A program made the position numbers and the translations under genes. A stretch of DNA of 64,000 nucleotides. It comes from Planctomycetota bacterium (GTDB lineage: Bacteria > Planctomycetota > B15-G4). The notes below the pieces were generated by a model. That model ran no database searches, was not told the origin of the DNA, and saw nothing but the letters and a program-made list of their open reading frames with translations. The DNA lies in NCBI GenBank assembly GCA_029245865.1, contig JAQWOM010000015.1, positions 62,001-126,000 on the forward strand. Reading direction: 5' to 3'. Shown here in pieces: positions 35,253-44,279 of the stretch (within the stretch, counting starts at the first letter, position 1; each line of letters begins with the position of its first letter).

Positions 35253-35799
35253 GGAGGTGGCTCGTGAAGCGAGGCGTGGATGTTGGAGACGGGGGCGAGT
35301 TCGCGCTCTCTCTGGATCGAGTGCTGGGCGATGAAGATCTCTGCTCTTCATGGTCTTGGGCTCCGTCTTGGGCTCCGGGGCAACAGAAAGTGCTCTGAAC
35401 AGCTTGGCGCTTGATGTCGACTGCATCTGGAGCTGATAAAGGCGCGCCCCGGGGGGGGGCATGCTCCCACCCCGGGGCGACACACTGTCGTGATCAGCAG
35501 GGTGGGATTGGTTGGCTGTGGGGTTCCCGAAACGAAATCTCGCCTTTGGGGAATCCCACGGCTGGGGGAGCCATGAGACTTGCTGGTTGAGGCGTAGAGA
35601 CTTCGGTCAAGGAACTGCGGGCAAGCAAAGCCAACGGCAAATCCCAAAAGAGAACCTGCACCGGGTCCAAACGGGCACGCAAGAACCCGGCTTTCCGTCA
35701 TGCATCCAGAGCAAAGGTGTGGTGTCTCGACTGTGACCGCTGTCGCGACACGCCCTTCAGGGGATTCGCACACACATCACACGAAGAAAATCATCTTTC
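35253..35799. other. 547-base gene-free stretch upstream of GH9 gene
   Basis: Between the chosen GH9 start and the glutathione peroxidase stop I see no convincing gene. A minus-strand open frame (35348-35773) lacks a recognisable domain and any clear start signal, and a shorter one (35494-35682) is equally unconvincing. The stretch should hold the promoter and leader of the GH9 gene and contains one strong hairpin at 35445-35479. If the ATG at 35351 is the real GH9 start, the leader is about 100 bases shorter. Confidence 0.5.
35445..35479. other. Strong GC hairpin in the leader region of the GH9 gene
   Basis: Two perfect 10-base arms, CGCCCCGGGG (35445-35454) and CCCCGGGGCG (35470-35479), enclose a 15-base loop that could add three more G-C pairs. 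No T-run follows on either strand, so it is not a standard intrinsic terminator. It lies 94 to 193 bases upstream of the candidate GH9 starts and could be a leader element or a protein-binding site. Confidence 0.45.
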
Positions 35800-36393
35800 T
35801 CAAGATTGTGCGAGGGCGGTCTCGATAGCCGAGAGAAGCTCTGGATCTTGTGGTCCGACGCGACTTTCGAAGAAAGCGACGGGTTTGCCATCTCTCCCGA
35901 CAAGGTATTTGCAGAAGTTCCAACTGGGTGTCTCACCCAGCTCGCTTTCCATATAGCTGTACACCGGGGACTGATTGTCGCCCGAGAGCGTCTGGCACTT
36001 TTCGAAGAGAGGAAAGGTCACTCCGTAATTGTCCGTGCAGAAAGACCGGATCTGAGCCGCATCTCCGGGTTCCTGTCCACGGAACTCGTTGCTCGGGAAG
36101 GCGAGCACAGCGAAGCCTCGGTCGGCTAGCTGGGTGTGCAAAGCTTGCAGCCCAGCGTATTGAGGCGTGTAGCCGCATTTGCTGGCGACATTGACCACCA
36201 GCGTCACTTGTCCCGAATAGTCACTGAGCTGCTTGCTCTCTCCCTCCAGGCTGAGGGCCTCGAATTCATACAGGCCCGTGGAGGGCTGTTCGCCACTCGG
36301 GGCTGGGTCAGTTGCGGGTGTCGCTGTGGAGTCGCAGCCGAGTCCAACCAGCAGCAAGAGAGGTGCGCAACGAAAGAAATTCAGGAGGTTCAT
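35800..36393 (-). CDS. Glutathione peroxidase family lipoprotein
   Basis: A 197-residue thiol peroxidase of the GPx family, here with a lipoprotein signal (PLLLLVGLGC, lipid Cys C20), so it acts outside the cytoplasmic membrane. The peroxidatic residue is C73 in NVASKCGYTPQY; FPSNEFRGQEPG carries the conserved Gln and SWNFCKYLV the conserved Trp-Asn pair. It uses Cys rather than selenocysteine, so it probably reduces peroxides with thioredoxin-like donors rather than glutathione. The mature domain is the standard length of about 160 residues. It lies 35 bases downstream of the beta-oxidation operon on the same strand and might be cotranscribed with it. Confidence 0.92.
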   Translation of the reverse strand: MNLLNFFRCAPLLLLVGLGCDSTATPATDPAPSGEQPSTGLYEFEALSLEGESKQLSDYSGQVTLVVNVASKCGYTPQYAGLQALHTQLADRGFAVLAFPSNEFRGQEPGDAAQIRSFCTDNYGVTFPLFEKCQTLSGDNQSPVYSYMESELGETPSWNFCKYLVGRDGKPVAFFESRVGPQDPELLSAIETALAQS

Positions 36394-36428
36394 AGGAAGC
36401 GATATTTTTACGTGTGGGAGACGAAGTG

Positions 36429-37313
36429 TCAGCGGGCTTTAGGAGGGCGTGGCTGACGTGGAGGTCGAAGGCTGTCGAAGTGTTTCGCGAGCTTTTCGCG
36501 TGGAAGCTGCATGAGGCCATTGAAGGCGCCATGACCTGCCAGGCGTGCTCCACCATCGAGTTCGATGACTTGGCCTGTCATGGATGCAGCTGAATCTGAC
36601 ATGAGGTAGACCGCCAAGTTGCCCAGCTCCTCTCGTGTCGCGAATCGCCCGATGGGGACCGAATCGCGCAGCTTTTCCTCAAAAGATTTGTCGGGAATCA
36701 ATCGCTCCCAGGCTCCCTTGGTCGGGATCGGACCGGGCGCGATGGCGTTGAGCCGTATGCCGTACGGTCCCCACTCGACCGCGAGAGATCGCATCATGGC
36801 GGCAATGGCTGCTTTCGATGCGGCGCTGGGCATGACAAAGGCGCTGCCGGTCTCGATGTAGGTTGTGACAATCGAGAGGACACTCCCAGGCTCTTTTCGT
36901 TGGATCCAGAGCTGCGCGCAGGCCTGCGTGCAGTGAAATGTCCCCGAGACGTTGATCGACATCACGGCTTCGAATCCGCGAGGGTCGAGCTGCTCCGAAA
37001 GAGAAAGAAAGTTGCCGGCGGCGTTGTTCACTAACCCGGTGAGAGATCCTTGCCGACTCTCTGCCTCGGCAATCATCTCATCAACTTTTTCGCGATGCTG
37101 GATGTCGCATGGGATGCCCTCGGCCCGAGAACCTTTCGCACGGAGAGCAGCGACAGTGTCTTCGAGAGGCGAGCGCCGTCGTCCACAGATCGTGATGGCT
37201 GCACCAAGAGACGCAAATCGAGTGGCTATCGCGGAGCCCAGCCCGGTTCCGCCGCCTGTGATGAGGATGTGTTGGCCCTTCAAAAGATCTGGGCGGTAAG
37301 GACTCGTGGTCAT
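36429..37313 (-). CDS. SDR oxidoreductase, 2,4-dienoyl-CoA reductase-like
   Basis: A 294-residue short-chain dehydrogenase with the nucleotide motif [15 protein letters not shown], and the C-terminal [10 protein letters not shown]. It lacks the standard YxxxK. Instead, a Tyr in [10 protein letters not shown] precedes the Lys of SAASK by fifteen residues, the spacing known for mammalian-type 2,4-dienoyl-CoA reductases (DECR), and the [15 protein letters not shown] segment also fits that group. It probably reduces 2,4-dienoyl-CoA with NADPH so that polyunsaturated acyl chains can enter beta-oxidation. The ATG at 37313 lies two bases after the thiolase stop; a TTG two codons earlier is the other choice. 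It is the last gene of the fatty-acid operon. Confidence 0.88.
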   Translation of the reverse strand: MTTSPYRPDLLKGQHILITGGGTGLGSAIATRFASLGAAITICGRRRSPLEDTVAALRAKGSRAEGIPCDIQHREKVDEMIAEAESRQGSLTGLVNNAAGNFLSLSEQLDPRGFEAVMSINVSGTFHCTQACAQLWIQRKEPGSVLSIVTTYIETGSAFVMPSAASKAAIAAMMRSLAVEWGPYGIRLNAIAPGPIPTKGAWERLIPDKSFEEKLRDSVPIGRFATREELGNLAVYLMSDSAASMTGQVIELDGGARLAGHGAFNGLMQLPREKLAKHFDSLRPPRQPRPPKAR

Positions 37314-37315
37314 AG

Positions 37316-38503
37316 TCAAAGCCTGAGGTTCTCAAAAATTCCGGCGGCGCCCATTCCAGAGCCGATGCACATCGTGACGATGCCGTACCGGACTCCCCTT
37401 CGTTGCATCTCTTGTAAGAGTGTTGCTGTCAGCTTGGTTCCGGTGCACCCCAAGGGGTGTCCCAGTGCAATCGCACCGCCGTTGACGTTGACAAGATTCT
37501 CATCCAGTCCAAGTTGTCGAATCACAGCGAGAGACTGAGAGGCGAATGCCTCATTGAGTTCGAAAAGGCCAATGTCACTGAGCTTCAGTCCGGCTCGCGC
37601 GAGTGCTTTGGGAACGGCCTCCACGGGGCCGATGCCCATGATGTCTGGAGAAACGCCAGCAACTGAAAAACTGACCAGTCGTGCAAGCGGAGTGGCACCA
37701 AGTTCGCGTGCGACGTCTTCACTCATGACAACGGCCGCCGCAGCGCCGTCTGACATCTGGGAGCAGTTGCCAGCCGTGACGGTTCCACCTTTCTTGAAGA
37801 CGGGCCGCAACGCGGAAAGTGTCTCTATATTGGTCTCTGGGCGGGGCCCTTCATCCACACTGAACTCCACTTGCTCTACGTGGATCGCGCCATCACGCCG
37901 TGTCATCTGCTCGACTTTTAAGGCGACGATCTCGTCTTCAAAGCGTGCTGCATCTATGGCGTCGACTGCACGCTGATGACTGCGGGTCGCGAAGGCGTCC
38001 TGGTCATCACGACTGACTTTGAACTTCTCGGCAACACGTTCCGCTGTGAGGCCCATGGAGATGTATGCGTTCGGTTCTGAGCGAATGAGGGTTGGATCTG
38101 GGATGAACTGGAAGCCCTCCATCGGCACCATCGTCATGGATTCGGCACCACCGGCGATGACGATGTCTGACTGGCCGACTTCGATGGCCTGGCTCGCCAT
38201 GGCAATGGTCTGAAGACCGGATGAACAGAAGCGATTGATTGTCGCACCAGGGACTGTGTCCGGGAGACCTGCTCGCTGGGCCACGAGGCGTCCCATATTG
38301 AGACCCTGGGGGCCTTCGGGCATGGCGCACCCCATGAGGACGTCGTCAACACGTTCGGCCTCGAGCCCCGGAACTCGCTGGATGGCTTCCCGGACAACTT
38401 TCGCACCCAGGGTGACGGGCATGGTTTGTGCGAGGGAGCCTCGCTTGGCACGGCCGACGGGTGTGCGCACGCAGCTTACGAGGACAGCTTCCTGTTGAGT
38501 CAT
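37316..38503 (-). CDS. fadA: Acetyl-CoA acyltransferase (3-ketoacyl-CoA thiolase)
   Basis: A 395-residue thiolase that cleaves 3-ketoacyl-CoA with CoA to acetyl-CoA and a shortened acyl-CoA. Active residues are C93 in [11 protein letters not shown]349 in GHPLGCTG and C379 in [26 protein letters not shown] at the N-terminus and NEAFASQ are also family features. It lies between the FadN-type multienzyme (26 bases upstream) and the dienoyl-CoA reductase-like SDR (two bases downstream), so it is the thiolase of this beta-oxidation operon. A role in the opposite, biosynthetic direction is unlikely given its partner. Confidence 0.95.
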   Translation of the reverse strand: MTQQEAVLVSCVRTPVGRAKRGSLAQTMPVTLGAKVVREAIQRVPGLEAERVDDVLMGCAMPEGPQGLNMGRLVAQRAGLPDTVPGATINRFCSSGLQTIAMASQAIEVGQSDIVIAGGAESMTMVPMEGFQFIPDPTLIRSEPNAYISMGLTAERVAEKFKVSRDDQDAFATRSHQRAVDAIDAARFEDEIVALKVEQMTRRDGAIHVEQVEFSVDEGPRPETNIETLSALRPVFKKGGTVTAGNCSQMSDGAAAAVVMSEDVARELGATPLARLVSFSVAGVSPDIMGIGPVEAVPKALARAGLKLSDIGLFELNEAFASQSLAVIRQLGLDENLVNVNGGAIALGHPLGCTGTKLTATLLQEMQRRGVRYGIVTMCIGSGMGAAGIFENLRL

Positions 38504-38529
38504 GTCGATCCCAGAGCGTGGAGAAGAAG

Positions 38530-40953
38530 TCAGGGACGCGTGGAAGAGCGCTTCTTGCGAAAGACGTTGGTGAGGCTTACTAGACCTTTGGCCGCAAGTT
38601 TGGTTGCCATGGGCTGATTGCGGGTGAGTAACTCGGCGATCTGCTTTTGCGTGGCCTTCTCTCCGAGCAGCGAGAGAAAAATTTCTCGTTCAAGGTCAAG
38701 CAGTTGTTGTTCGTGTAGCCATGTCGCTCCGGGCAAGTCGCCGCCGGTGATCACCCAGGCGATGCGTCCGGCCACATAGGCGTCATGCTCTCGCACGAAT
38801 CCTCCCTGTAGAAGATGTGCAACGCCGACGTCGAATGGCCCGCGACCGGGTGTTCCCAGAACGCGAATCGCGGTGCGTACCGCCGGAGCACGGTAGCCTT
38901 CCTCGGCCAGTCGAATCACTTCGCGTTTGGCGACCCAAAGCCGACGCTCTCCATTCATGACGATGGTGCCGGCGGGGGACATGAAGCCGAGGCTCTGAGC
39001 TTCTTCGGCACTTGTCGCCACCTGCGCTTTGGCAACGGTCTCGAATGCGCGCCGTAGGAAGGGGGCCAGGTGCTCTGGGGCAGGAGATGCGGCTTGCTCG
39101 GCAGCCCATGCAGCCATGCGCATGGTTCCACCACCAGCTGGAATGAGACCTGCTCCAATCTCGACGAGACCTATATACGATTCGGCCGCACAGACCGGGT
39201 GAGCGCAGGCCATCGTCATTTCACAGGCACCACCGAGCACGCGGCCTTGTGTGGCGACGAGCACGGGCTTGCTTGCATAGCGAATGCGTTGCCCCATTTG
39301 CTGGAACGAACTCACAGCTTGTTCCAACTCGGGCCAATGCCCCTGCATCACAGCCATCCCCATTTCGGCGAGGTTCGCTCCGACGCTGAAGTGCTCAGCG
39401 GCATTTCCGATGACCAGTCCAGCCCAGGGCCCGTTTTCTACGGTTTCGATGGCATGGAACAAGCCCTCAATGACGTGCTTGCCGATGCTGTTCATCTTGC
39501 TACGGAACTCAAACAGCGCGACTCCATCACCAAGGTCGAGCAGCGCAGATTCTTTGTTGCTCCAGAGTTCGCCGCGTATGTCGCGGACCGAATTCAGGTC
39601 AATCTCATCGCGTGGAACTTCGCGATCACGATAGTCAGATGTTGCGGGATTCCAGCTCCCTTGCGTGTTCGGGTTCACGCGGTAGAAGGATGTCGCTCCT
39701 GCGCGCTCCATCTCTTCGATCCACGTGGGAATCACGAGCCGCTGTTCTCGCATGTCGTCGAGGACGCGTTGAAAGCCGAGCGTTTCCCATGTCGCGAAGG
39801 GGCCCATCCTCCAACCAAAGCCGAGTTTGAGGGCGTCATCTACATCGCAGACTTCATCAGCGATTTCTGGTAGCCGGCGTGCGGTGTAGGCCAGTAGGTC
39901 CCATGTTGTGCGCCGAAAGAATTCGCCCACCCGCCCTTGGTCTTCGTAGAGCGCGCGGAGGCGTTGAGGAAGACTGCCCGCCTTCTTGATGCTCTCAATG
40001 TCGACGCGTTTCTTGCCGGGGGCGACGTACTCCATCGACTTGGGGTCGATGGAGAGAATCTTTCCTTCGTGCTTCTTGTAGAAGCCGTGTTTTGTCTTTG
40101 CGCCAAGCGCGCCGCGTTCCGTGAGCTTGAGGAGTAGCCATGGGGGTCGAAATGCTTCGCGGCTTTCGTCGTTTTCGACTCCTTCGTAGAGGTTGTTGGC
40201 GACGTGAGCCAACGTGTCAAGCCCGACAAGGTCTGCCGTCCGGAAAGTCGCTGAGCGGGGGTGTCCAACGACGGTCCCCGTGAGCAAGTCGACGTCTTCG
40301 ATACTGAAGCCATGTTCCGTGACTTCACGCATCGCCTGCATCGCGGCATAGATGCCGATGCGATTGCCAATGAAGTTCGGGGTGTCCTTGGCAACAACGA
40401 TTCCCTTGCCGAGGTGCATGCGCGCGAACCAACTCACACGTTCGAGTACGAAAGCATCCGTGTCTGGAGTCGGAATGACTTCGAAGAGTTTTAGGTACCG
40501 CGGCGGATTGAAAAAGTGTGTTCCGAGGAAGCGCTTGCGGAAAGATTCGCCGCGCCCTTCGGAAATCTTGTGAATGGGAAGCCCACTCGTGTTGGTGGAG
40601 ACAATCGTGTCGTCTCGAACGATTGTCTCGAGTCGCTGCATGAGTTGCTGCTTGATGTCGAGCTGCTCGATAACCGCTTCAATCACCCAGTCAACATCTG
40701 CAAGCCGACCGAAGTCATCTTCAAAATTGCCGGGGGTGATGAGTTCCGCGCGGTTCGACGTGAAGAATGGATTGGGGCTGATCTTCTGGGCACTCGCCAA
40801 GGCTTGGCGCGCTGGAGCACTCCGGTCATTGCCCTCAGCCGCGATGTCCAGGAGGTGAACGGTGAGGCCAGCGTTCGCCAGGTGAGCTGCTATCTGCGCC
40901 CCCATGACGCCGGCGCCGAGTACAGCGGCGGAGCGGAAAGGAGCGGGCGTCAT
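38530..40953 (-). CDS. fadN: 3-hydroxyacyl-CoA dehydrogenase / enoyl-CoA hydratase, FadN-type
   Basis: An 807-residue bifunctional beta-oxidation enzyme with the dehydrogenase first (AAVLGAGVMGAQIAAHLA nucleotide loop, then GTHFFNPPRYLKLFEV and the KDTPNFIGNRIG helix) and a crotonase-type domain near the C-terminus (NAAEHFSVGANLAEMG, then VEIGAGLIPAGGGT). This order, opposite to E. coli FadB, is that of Bacillus FadN (YusL). It hydrates trans-2-enoyl-CoA and oxidises the 3-hydroxyacyl-CoA product with NAD. The ATG at 40953 has GAGGAG seven bases upstream, which sets it above the longer frame. It is the first gene of the operon with thiolase and SDR. Confidence 0.93.
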   Translation of the reverse strand: MTPAPFRSAAVLGAGVMGAQIAAHLANAGLTVHLLDIAAEGNDRSAPARQALASAQKISPNPFFTSNRAELITPGNFEDDFGRLADVDWVIEAVIEQLDIKQQLMQRLETIVRDDTIVSTNTSGLPIHKISEGRGESFRKRFLGTHFFNPPRYLKLFEVIPTPDTDAFVLERVSWFARMHLGKGIVVAKDTPNFIGNRIGIYAAMQAMREVTEHGFSIEDVDLLTGTVVGHPRSATFRTADLVGLDTLAHVANNLYEGVENDESREAFRPPWLLLKLTERGALGAKTKHGFYKKHEGKILSIDPKSMEYVAPGKKRVDIESIKKAGSLPQRLRALYEDQGRVGEFFRRTTWDLLAYTARRLPEIADEVCDVDDALKLGFGWRMGPFATWETLGFQRVLDDMREQRLVIPTWIEEMERAGATSFYRVNPNTQGSWNPATSDYRDREVPRDEIDLNSVRDIRGELWSNKESALLDLGDGVALFEFRSKMNSIGKHVIEGLFHAIETVENGPWAGLVIGNAAEHFSVGANLAEMGMAVMQGHWPELEQAVSSFQQMGQRIRYASKPVLVATQGRVLGGACEMTMACAHPVCAAESYIGLVEIGAGLIPAGGGTMRMAAWAAEQAASPAPEHLAPFLRRAFETVAKAQVATSAEEAQSLGFMSPAGTIVMNGERRLWVAKREVIRLAEEGYRAPAVRTAIRVLGTPGRGPFDVGVAHLLQGGFVREHDAYVAGRIAWVITGGDLPGATWLHEQQLLDLEREIFLSLLGEKATQKQIAELLTRNQPMATKLAAKGLVSLTNVFRKKRSSTRP

Positions 40954-40959
40954 GCTGGG

Positions 40960-40965
40960 CTCCTC
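40960..40965 (-). promoter_or_regulatory. Shine-Dalgarno GAGGAG of the FadN-type gene
   Basis: GAGGAG on the minus strand, six bases upstream of the ATG at 40953. It decides the start, since the frame stays open for more than 120 codons upstream into the divergent intergenic region. Confidence 0.8.
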
Positions 40966-40995
40966 GGTTGACATGGGTGAAATGGGCCCCGCATT

Positions 40996-41015
40996 GGGTG
41001 TGATCGGGTGTGATC
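40996..41015. repeat. Tandem 10-base direct repeat in the divergent FadN/amidase intergenic region
   Basis: GGGTGTGATC occurs twice head to tail. It sits about 43-62 bases upstream of the FadN-type start and about 105-124 bases upstream of the amidase start. Position and exactness suggest an operator for the fatty-acid operon or the amidase gene, but chance cannot be excluded. Confidence 0.45.
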
Positions 41016-41119
41016 GGATTTCACGAATCGGCACGACCACCGTAGCAGCCCAGCCGGAGGTCTTCGACGGCCAGAGTCCCCGGCAGGCCTTGCAAGAAGG
41101 AGGTATCCTAGAGACTGCA

Positions 41120-42487
41120 ATGAGCATGCTCTCGACGCGAACTCCAAACGGGGGCCCTCTGGGGCTTAAGCTCGGCCTGCTCGTGTTGAGCGCGCTGCTT
41201 GCGATACCGGTGCAGGGGTGGGGCTTTTCCAGCAGTTCGTCGGTGCTGTGTGCCGTAGGTCCTTCAGGCATTTCGCAGGCCTGGATCTCAGCTGAGAAAG
41301 GCTTGGTGCTCATTGACTGGCCGGGGGCGCCTACCAAGAGGCTTTCTCTGGGGCGTGCCGGGTTCCCACGCTTTCTCCCCGACGGTCGCTTTGTCTACGA
41401 GTCGAGTCTCGATGACGGTCATGATGTGTCAGAGCAGTTGACGTTTGTTCTCGACCCAGGATCCACGCAGCCACGTGCTTCTCATCCGGGCGAAGACGTC
41501 GGGCACTGGGTCCCTCCGCTTCAACCCGCGACGTCTGGTGCACCCATCCGGATTTGCATCGATGCGGGGCATGGTGGCGGCGATAGCGGGGCTCTTGGAA
41601 ACGGATTGCAGGAAAAAGACGTCGCCTTGGATGTTGCTCTGCGATTGGCCGATTTATTTGAGACCGACAATGGCGATCTCACAGGTGGCGGTCGTTGGGA
41701 TGTGTTGTTAACGCGAGTCGATGACAGCGACGTGAGCCTTGTCGAGCGAGTCACGATGGCTAACGCCTTCGGCGCAGAAAGCTTTTTGTCAATTCATGCC
41801 AATGCTTTTACTGACCCGGTTGCGAATGGAACCGAAACTTATGCCTGGGCAGAGGGGACTGTGGCGGCAGAGCAACGTGACCAGATTCACGAACGCATGC
41901 TTCAAGCATGGGGGTTGACGGACCGAGGTACGAAGACAGCAAGTTTTTTCGTGCTGCTGAATACCACGATGCCCGCTTCGCTCTCCGAGATGGGCTTTAT
42001 CAGCAACCGAGGCGATGCCTTGCTTCTGGGTGATCCGGATGCACGCGAGTCGATGGCCTTGGCGCACTTGTTTGCCTTGCAGGAGCACCATGGTTTCGAA
42101 GCTCACGAACCTTCGCTCTTTACCATCCTCTCGGGTGGAACTTACGGGACCATGGGGAAACCAACGCTTCTTCCGAAGGGCCCGCTGACAGCAGGGTCGA
42201 TTTTGTCGATGGACATCATCGATGCGTTGCCCAACGCTCCCATGGTTTTCTTCTTCGGATTTCAGTCGATTCCCGAACCGTTTTTCGGTGGCCAGCTTTA
42301 CCCATTCCCGAATCCTCGGCTGCTCTTGCTGGTGTCCGACAGCGGGGGCGGTGCGCAAGGGCAAGGGGTCTGGCCTGCAGGCATTCCTCCTGGCACCCAT
42401 GTCTGGTACCAGTTGGGCGTCGTGGATGATCTGGTGCCTCTTCATGGGGTCGCCTTGAGCGACGCACTTCTAAGCGTCTCTCCCTGA
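41120..42487 (+). CDS. N-acetylmuramoyl-L-alanine amidase with C-terminal beta-rich domain
   Basis: An exported peptidoglycan amidase of 455 residues. The ATG at 41120 precedes a signal peptide (GLKLGLLVLSALLAIPVQG). An N-terminal segment of about 130 residues, perhaps beta-rich, leads to the Amidase_3 domain with zinc ligands H151 (IDAGHGGGDSG), E165 (LQEKDVALDV) and H226 (SIHANAF) and catalytic E290 (ASLSEMGF). The last 120 residues form a domain (LTAGSILSMDIIDALPNAP, then YQLGVVDD and VALSDALL) that matches, in pattern, the N-terminal domain of the GH9 cellulase in this window. It would cut the amide between muramic acid and the stem peptide during division or recycling. It is divergent from the FadN-type gene, and the adenosine kinase-like gene follows 135 bases later. 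Confidence 0.9.
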   Translation: MSMLSTRTPNGGPLGLKLGLLVLSALLAIPVQGWGFSSSSSVLCAVGPSGISQAWISAEKGLVLIDWPGAPTKRLSLGRAGFPRFLPDGRFVYESSLDDGHDVSEQLTFVLDPGSTQPRASHPGEDVGHWVPPLQPATSGAPIRICIDAGHGGGDSGALGNGLQEKDVALDVALRLADLFETDNGDLTGGGRWDVLLTRVDDSDVSLVERVTMANAFGAESFLSIHANAFTDPVANGTETYAWAEGTVAAEQRDQIHERMLQAWGLTDRGTKTASFFVLLNTTMPASLSEMGFISNRGDALLLGDPDARESMALAHLFALQEHHGFEAHEPSLFTILSGGTYGTMGKPTLLPKGPLTAGSILSMDIIDALPNAPMVFFFGFQSIPEPFFGGQLYPFPNPRLLLLVSDSGGGAQGQGVWPAGIPPGTHVWYQLGVVDDLVPLHGVALSDALLSVSP

Positions 42488-42622
42488 ATAAGAAGGCCGC
42501 GTCTCGCGGTTCGGGAGATCTTGGTCTGGGCCCGGGAGGGTTTCAGGCCGCGGCGGAAGCCTGTATCGTTGCCGCCTGTCTTGAGCTAGCACTGCAACTC
42601 CACAGAGTCCTGCGAACCTATT

Positions 42623-43621
42623 ATGAGCCAAAGATACGATGTGTACGGAGTGGGCAACGCCCTGGTTGACATCGAAGTGGAGACCACTCCAGAGCAGTTG
42701 AGCGAGTTGGGTGTTGAAAAGGGCGTCATGACGCTTGTAGATGCTGAACGTCAGGGGCTCTTGCTTGAAAAGCTCAGTGGCGTCCAGCACACACGCACGG
42801 GTGGAGGCTCTGCGGCAAACACCATCACAGCGCTCGCACAACTGGGTGCACGTTGCTACTACTCATGCCGTGTCGCAGACGATGACGCGGGCCGCTTCTT
42901 TGCAGATGACATGAAGCACTTGGGGATCGCCTCAAATGCTCACGACGACAAGGGAAGCCACGCTCCGACGGGCACTTGCCTCGTGATGGTGACGCCGGAT
43001 GCTGACCGCACGATGAATACAAGCCTTGGCATCAGTTCGACGTTGACTGCGGATCAGTTGGTTGAAGACGAACTGGCGGCATCTGAGTATCTCTACATCG
43101 AGGGGTATCTCGTCAGCACGCCGAATTCTCTTCAGACAGCAGAGCGAGCGCGAGAGATGGCCCGCAAGCATGGAGTGAAGACTGCTTTCACGTTCTCAGA
43201 TCCAGCCATGGTGAGATTTTGTGGTGAGGGCCTCGAGCAAGTTCTTGGTGACGGTGTCGATGTGCTGCTTTGCAATGAAGAAGAAGCTCTCGGGTTTACC
43301 GGGCAAGACTCAATTGATCAGGCTGGCGACATGCTCCGGGAGCGTGCTGGGATCGTGGGCCTCACGCTGGGTCCCAAGGGCTCACGGGTGTGGGATGGTT
43401 CGAACTGGCTCGATATCGCACCGCATTCAGTGAAAGCTGTGGACTCAAATGGAGCTGGCGACCTCTTTGCAGGTGCCTTTCTTTACGGAATCACTTCAGG
43501 CCTGAGCTGCGAGGAGGCCGGGAATTTGGCGAGCCTGGGCTCGGCCACACTGGTGACCCGATTTGGTGCGCGGCTCGATCGCGATGCCTTGCTCGAGGTG
43601 AAAGCAAGCGCCCTCAGTTAA
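42623..43621 (+). CDS. PfkB-family sugar/nucleoside kinase, adenosine kinase-like
   Basis: A 332-residue ribokinase-fold kinase. The N-terminal signature GGSAANTITALAQLG and the C-terminal DSNGAGDLFAGAFLYG, whose Asp is the catalytic base, define PfkB. The start DVYGVGNALVDIEV is typical of the adenosine kinase/ketohexokinase-like subgroup seen in many bacteria. Adenosine, inosine or a sugar are possible substrates; sequence alone leaves this open. It stands alone between the amidase and a convergent DinB-like gene. Confidence 0.9.
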   Translation: MSQRYDVYGVGNALVDIEVETTPEQLSELGVEKGVMTLVDAERQGLLLEKLSGVQHTRTGGGSAANTITALAQLGARCYYSCRVADDDAGRFFADDMKHLGIASNAHDDKGSHAPTGTCLVMVTPDADRTMNTSLGISSTLTADQLVEDELAASEYLYIEGYLVSTPNSLQTAERAREMARKHGVKTAFTFSDPAMVRFCGEGLEQVLGDGVDVLLCNEEEALGFTGQDSIDQAGDMLRERAGIVGLTLGPKGSRVWDGSNWLDIAPHSVKAVDSNGAGDLFAGAFLYGITSGLSCEEAGNLASLGSATLVTRFGARLDRDALLEVKASALS

Positions 43622-43654
43622 GGCCTACGCTTTTCCACAAGGCGCCGAACCACT

Positions 43655-44185
43655 TCACGAAGAGTCTCGATTTTTCGAGCCCTCTGTGGCGTTCTGCAGT
43701 TTGGCGTCGTCGTAAAAAGCGATTTCATGCCCGACGCCTGCGCGTGCTTTGGCGATCCAGACAGCCTGCCCCGTATGCCACGAGAAGTGTTCCACAACAT
43801 GGTAGATCGCTTCTCCGGCAGTCACGTTTTGCCCTTGGACATAGAGCTTGTTCCCGAGTTGATTGATATCCATTGACTCGAGAACTTCTGCGGCTTGTGA
43901 AACTGTCTGACTCAAAGCAGTAAAGAGAGATTCGCCATCCGATGCGCCTGCCAGACGGAACTCGCTATTGCGGTCTCGTCTGTCGAGTTCACTTCCCAAG
44001 GCACAAAGAATCCACTGTCGAACGTTTCCCTCGAGATGCTTCAGAATCGCTCCGAAACTGATGCACTCGGCATGTGGTTGCCACCAGAGATCCCGGGAGG
44101 GAAGTGCCTGAAGTGCCAGCGAGAGGCGGGGAAGGTAAACATCGCGAATGTAACGAGCTGATTCTTCGGCGAAGTCAGGTGCCAT
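43655..44185 (-). CDS. DinB-like (DUF1572) four-helix protein
   Basis: A 176-residue helical protein of the DinB/YfiT superfamily, DUF1572 type. Candidate metal-binding histidines are in ILKHLEGN and in VVEHFSWHTGQ, spaced as in the family's three-His site. Members are metal-binding enzymes or thiol-transfer proteins of largely unknown function; the old link to DNA damage reflects induction, not activity. The ATG at 44185 is preferred; a GTG four codons earlier is possible. It diverges from the small HExxH gene and converges with the kinase gene. Confidence 0.82.
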   Translation of the reverse strand: MAPDFAEESARYIRDVYLPRLSLALQALPSRDLWWQPHAECISFGAILKHLEGNVRQWILCALGSELDRRDRNSEFRLAGASDGESLFTALSQTVSQAAEVLESMDINQLGNKLYVQGQNVTAGEAIYHVVEHFSWHTGQAVWIAKARAGVGHEIAFYDDAKLQNATEGSKNRDSS

Positions 44186-44279
44186 TTCGAGATCCACCGG
44201 AGAGTCGATTGGAGAGCCATGCCGCGACGAGAAGAAAGCCTTTGCCGTGGTTGTGAGATTACATCGCTAAGCTGACGTT

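Noticed and set aside
35348..35773. Minus-strand open frame of 141 codons between GH9 and glutathione peroxidase
   Set aside because: Low-complexity, Pro/Arg/Ser-rich translation, no domain, no ribosome-binding site, and it crosses the strong hairpin and the GH9 leader.
40904..41119. N-terminal extension of the amidase
   Set aside because: It overlaps the divergent FadN-type coding start and its Shine-Dalgarno, and reads as non-protein-like sequence before the signal peptide at 41120.
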